Below, piece by piece: positions 60,780-64,000 of a stretch of DNA of 64,000 nucleotides. Location of the stretch: assembly GCA_905250115.1 (NCBI GenBank), contig CAJNOI010000006.1, forward strand, positions 410,033 to 474,032, given 5' to 3'. The notes beneath the pieces were generated by a model that was given only the letters and a program-made list of their open reading frames with translations, ran no database searches and was not told the origin of the DNA. This DNA comes from Adineta steineri (lineage: Eukaryota; Rotifera; Eurotatoria; Adinetida; Adinetidae). Numbering within the stretch: the first letter of the stretch is position 1; every line of letters starts with the position of its first letter. A program made the translations under genes and the position numbers.

Positions 60780-61470
60780 TTTCAGAGTTACATATCTTAA
60801 AAATAAAGAAGAAGCCATTGAAAACTATCTCGAAGATATGAATAAGAGTTAGAGATTGATACATCGCTCACCCCCACACCTTCAAGATTTTCTTCAAACT
60901 CATATGATAAATCTTGATTATCATCTAATTGATTTATTTTTTCTCGTGTTCCTCATACCAACAAATTATTTAATCATTCCCAAAAATCTGCCATATAAAT
61001 TCCATACAATCTTAGCGTACTAGACCTGAGATCGATTTTTGAGGACTTTATAATCTCTGATGAGAAGTAGTCTAGTATGGAGAAAATGTTTTCTCTAAGT
61101 TACAATAAATATCTCACTATAAAACTAAACATCATATTTCATAGGTTAGTCTTGTTACTGAATCGAATTTTGTCTTTAAAAAAAGAGGATTAATATTAAA
61201 AGTGTTTCATCTATGTACCAAATCAAGAATTATTCGTACTTTGTCTATGTTCTGATATTACACACAATCAAACACATCTGAGTCCTTGATATTCGTGATA
61301 TCAAATTGAATATTAATTTTCACCATTCACAGTCCCTTGCAATGATTCATAGGGTTCTTCGCATATCTCCTGAAATGAATTACTACAAACACCATCACCA
61401 ATCCTCAAGTAATGTGCCATGATAATCATTTACATAAATGTCATCGTTTTCACTAGCATATGCGAGAAAA
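60780..61470 (-). pseudogene. Possible decayed gene fragments
   Basis: Minus-strand reading gives at least two stretches with coding-like composition, near 60845-60930 and 61320-61490, interrupted by stop codons and shifts of frame, without usable splice sites between them. No family can be named. It may instead be chance in moderately less AT-rich DNA. Confidence 0.25.
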
Positions 61471-62636
61471 ACATGATGTTTTCTTGCTATCGACAAGATC
61501 TTATTATTATCAAGATTATCAATAGATAACATGATCGATATGAAAATAATCAAAGAGACAAATATTTATATATCAATTGATATGTACAACGATCAATCCG
61601 AATAGGATCGTTCTCCAATGAATTATGATTATTTTTATATTTGTAATACTTTGAAAATACTGGAATTTAAAACTGATGATTTTTCCTCTTTAATTATATT
61701 AATAATAAAAAAAAGATATAATAAAAATATTATCAAAAAGAAACGTTTCAAAAATCGAGAAAAAGCATATTTTTTAAAGTTTTACATGTCGATAAGAAAG
61801 TCTTTGTTTCATCTAAAACATCGGATTAAATATATTTATTAACATAGAGTATGGGTGAGAGATGGATATACCACATACCTACACCCCTTCAATGTTTTTA
61901 AAAAATTATATTTAAAGCAGAAGAAAATTAAAGCATATCGCCAATACAGATGTGACATTGTACCAGTTTGACAAACAAAAAAATATTGAAACGTACATAT
62001 CAATATTTCACTATATATCTCATAAAAATAATGAACTTCAGACAATAAAGTTACAGCAATAAATTATTTCAAAGATTGAACATAGAGTTTTTACTACGTT
62101 ACCGATTTGATAGTGAAGTTGTAGATGTTTAAACTGGTTTTATCGTATTCACATAAAGCTGAAAGACTTTCAGATAGCTAAAAGTCACCAGTTATTTCTG
62201 TCGAAGAGTTTTATAAACTTTCAATGATTTACCAGTAAAAAAAAGAGTGCTGATAGATCCTATAACTTATTACAATCAGTAGATTTGAAACCAACTCATG
62301 TCTAATTGAATTAATGTCTTAACAAGTCAGAATCTGATGGTAGCTCAACATTTTCATGAATAATCACCTTTAATTACTTCATTTCTAGAAGACATCACTT
62401 TAAATCCAAGCATAAAATCTCTCTACAATTAAATTTTAACTATTCAAGTTGATTGCATCCGATGAAAGAATGAACTTAAATAATCATACAGTTATATATT
62501 AATATTTAATGATATAGAGAATATGTTGATAGTAATTGTATCTCTAATAGTTTTCGTATATCTATCAACACGAAATAAAGTTATAGGAAAAGAACTGATA
62601 TTTATTACTCAAAACTAATATTTAATAGAGAAATTC

Positions 62637-63118
62637 ATATATCGGCTTGTCCACGTAAAATCGTACCTCTGTGGGCGAAACTGGTCTGGACTAATTGTTT
62701 ACAGTGGAAAAATAGACATGCGAAAAGGTGATTCCGTCACGACACATATTTCTGCGCTGCAAAGGCAGCTTTGAATATTTTTTCTAGGTTTCTTGTTTTT
62801 TAGATACTGTATCGTCTAGTCTATCAATCTGCTACAAGTCGCGTTTTCTTATTCCTGCTGTTAAATTGAATTTTGCACTTTTGTGCAATCGGTTAAACAT
62901 GACGATCCGTTTTGTGTGATTCCGCAACGCGGTATATTTTTGATCGCAAAACACAAACAGCTTTGGTAAACTTAAGAAAAGCTCCCATACTTTTGAAGAG
63001 GAATTAAACTCACATAGACTGTATGGAGACTTAGACTTAGTGGTTTCCATATGACCGAGTTATAGAAAGCGCATGAGAAAAAAACGTGATTCCATCACGC
63101 TTGGACACGCCGATATAT
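62637..63118. mobile_element. TIR element, about 480 bp
   Basis: ATATATCGGCTTGTCCA at 62637-62653 matches, in reverse complement, TGGACACGCCGATATAT at 63102-63118 (16 of 17). A second inner pair, GTGATTCCGTCACG (near 62730) and GTGATTCCATCACG (near 63087), is present at both ends. The body is less AT-rich than its flanks. A 72-codon frame on the minus strand (62832-63050) has no recognised domain. A TA or ATAT target site cannot be told apart from the AT-rich flanks. Confidence 0.6.
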
Positions 63119-63246
63119 ATATATGAAGAATAAATAATGTATCCTGAAATTTAAAAAGTTATGAGAATATATTATTGACGAGTAGTACCACGTCGCGATT
63201 TTGCTCGCCTGTGATTATCTGATGCAAGTAATTTTTTTGTTTCATT

Positions 63247-63641
63247 TTAAAATTTAAACGTACGCGAACCAACTTGAGACTGCAGAAGTATTGTTCGTTC
63301 CGCTAAAGTTATAGTATATTGATCAATAAACCATGCAAAATTTTCTTTAATTTCCCCCAGAAGCCATTCATTTGATGTATTTCGTGTATCTAATATTTCA
63401 ATTTTCGCTTCATACCAAGGTCTAAGTACTTGAGCATTTAATTTTCCAATAGTTTTCTTTTGTGGATAAGTTTGTAGTTCGATTCTTTGCATTGGACTAT
63501 AATATGATTCAATACGATAGCGTAAATCTTTTTTAGCTTTATCTGAATAAATATTAAACTGCTCAGCTTTGAATACAATAGCCTTCTCTTTTTTGACCAC
63601 ATACTTTTCGAAATCAAAATAGTCAAAATAAGAACGTGGAA
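63247..63641 (-). CDS. 3' part of a possible tubby/LURP-like beta-barrel gene
   Basis: An open frame on the minus strand ends with stop at 63247-63249. The exon seems to start after TGTTAAG, near 63641, with IFPRSYFDYFDFEKYVVKKEKAIVFKAEQFNIY. Further repeats of strand-like blocks follow (RYRIESYY, QRIELQTYPQKKTIGKL, RPWYEAKIEILDT, NEWLLGEIKENF, IDQYTITLAE). Alternating strands of this kind with a KTIGKL turn resemble the LURP-one/tubby C-terminal-like fold, but the family call is tentative. No start codon lies in this frame downstream of a stop at about 63655, so the 5' exons must lie beyond, perhaps outside the window. Confidence 0.5.
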
Positions 63642-63665
63642 ATATCTTAACATTTTTTTATACAA

Positions 63666-64000
63666 TATATGAAATGATATAGACTGGCTTGCGCTAATAT
63701 AATATATTTACAACTGTCAAATAATCGACAGTATAAGATATCATCATTAATCTGTTTTTCTCATTTATATCATATCAGCAACTATAATTCTTTTTGTCTG
63801 CCGAATAAAATAATAGTTTATATGGAAATTGCAGATTTTGTTTTAGAATAATTTAAACAGAAGTAATCGATAAGACTTTCTATTTTTGAATGTATACCAT
63901 ATCTTAATCATCTTTCAACTTGATAGTCTCTAGTCTATTATTTCTAAGAAAGAGAAGTATCAGAAAATATTTTCAAAGGAAAAAAACATCTATCTATATA
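63666..64000. other. AT-rich end of window
   Basis: No exon was recognised. It should contain an intron or upstream exons of the gene ending at 63247, but none could be placed. Confidence 0.4.

Larger units (their letters stand above)
58852..63246. other. Gene-poor region with decayed coding traces
   Basis: About 4.4 kb with no intact gene. The segments 60780-61470, read on the minus strand, give broken but protein-like stretches (for example DNQDLSYEFEENLEGVGVSDVS and VFLAYASENDDIYVNDYHG) separated by stops and frame changes, possibly a decayed gene. The frames at 59938-60189 (-) and 61618-61842 (+) have no recognised domain. A TIR element occupies 62637-63118. Confidence 0.45.

Noticed and set aside
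63438..63665. Minus-strand frame starting MYKKMLRYF
   Set aside because: Overlaps the better-supported strand-rich frame ending at 63247 and has random AT-rich composition.

Overview
The window is animal nuclear DNA: very AT-rich, with compact protein genes split by many short introns (mostly about 45-65 bp, GT...AG) and separated by AT-rich spacers. The best guess is a bdelloid rotifer. That rests on gene style, on animal-only families (innexin, FRS2-like, LAMP, NOXRED1, ATG14), on a telomere-like TGTGGG-type motif at 2353-2436, and on splice-acceptor-like sequences just upstream of many start codons, as expected with spliced-leader trans-splicing. The species cannot be fixed from sequence alone. 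All exon models below were built by hand from splice signals and reading-phase continuity.

Layout. 1-3048: gene-poor. 3049-8069 (+): unrecognised 12-exon nuclear-looking protein. 8159-8258: assembly gap of exactly 100 N that removes the 5' end of a TREX-type exonuclease gene (8259-9354, +). 9913-14741 (+): tandem NAMPT, aminoacylase-1 and MED20. 15575-19009 (-): SPTLC2. 19505-20429 (+): short protein with a TTF-type zinc finger, as in hAT transposases. 20430-24210: gene desert with one near-palindrome. 24211-26094 (+): single-exon coiled-coil/propeller protein. 26930-28635 (-): protein disulfide isomerase. 30239-31432 (+): LAMP-like membrane protein. 31789-33491 (-): repeat-rich Ser/Pro/Lys protein. 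33741-34609 (-): BTB-domain protein, divergent from an unknown basic protein (34826-36603, +). 36604-40648: gene desert. 40649-44241 (+): innexin, tail-to-tail with NOXRED1 (44255-45658, -). 45830-46925 (-): unknown protein. 48641-49345 (+): SERTA-domain protein. 50105-57145 (+): tight cluster of a phosphatidylserine decarboxylase, ATG14, PREB/SEC12 and LZIC. 57745-58851 (-): FRS2-like adaptor. 58852-63246: gene-poor, with a TIR element near its end. 63247-63641 (-): 3' part of a possible tubby/LURP-like gene.

The most interesting layout is the 50-57 kb cluster. Phosphatidylserine decarboxylase makes phosphatidylethanolamine, the lipid to which Atg8 is joined. ATG14 recruits the PI3-kinase complex to the ER. 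SEC12 starts COPII assembly at ER exit sites, a known membrane source for autophagosomes. The genes lie 133-267 bp apart on one strand, and ATG14, PREB and LZIC each have a pyrimidine-rich acceptor just before the ATG. This looks like a trans-spliced operon with a shared ER/autophagy theme; that is inference. Two small non-autonomous transposons with 8-bp target duplications sit inside introns (MED20 intron 1 and LAMP intron 4). The MED20 insert follows a 14-nt first exon.
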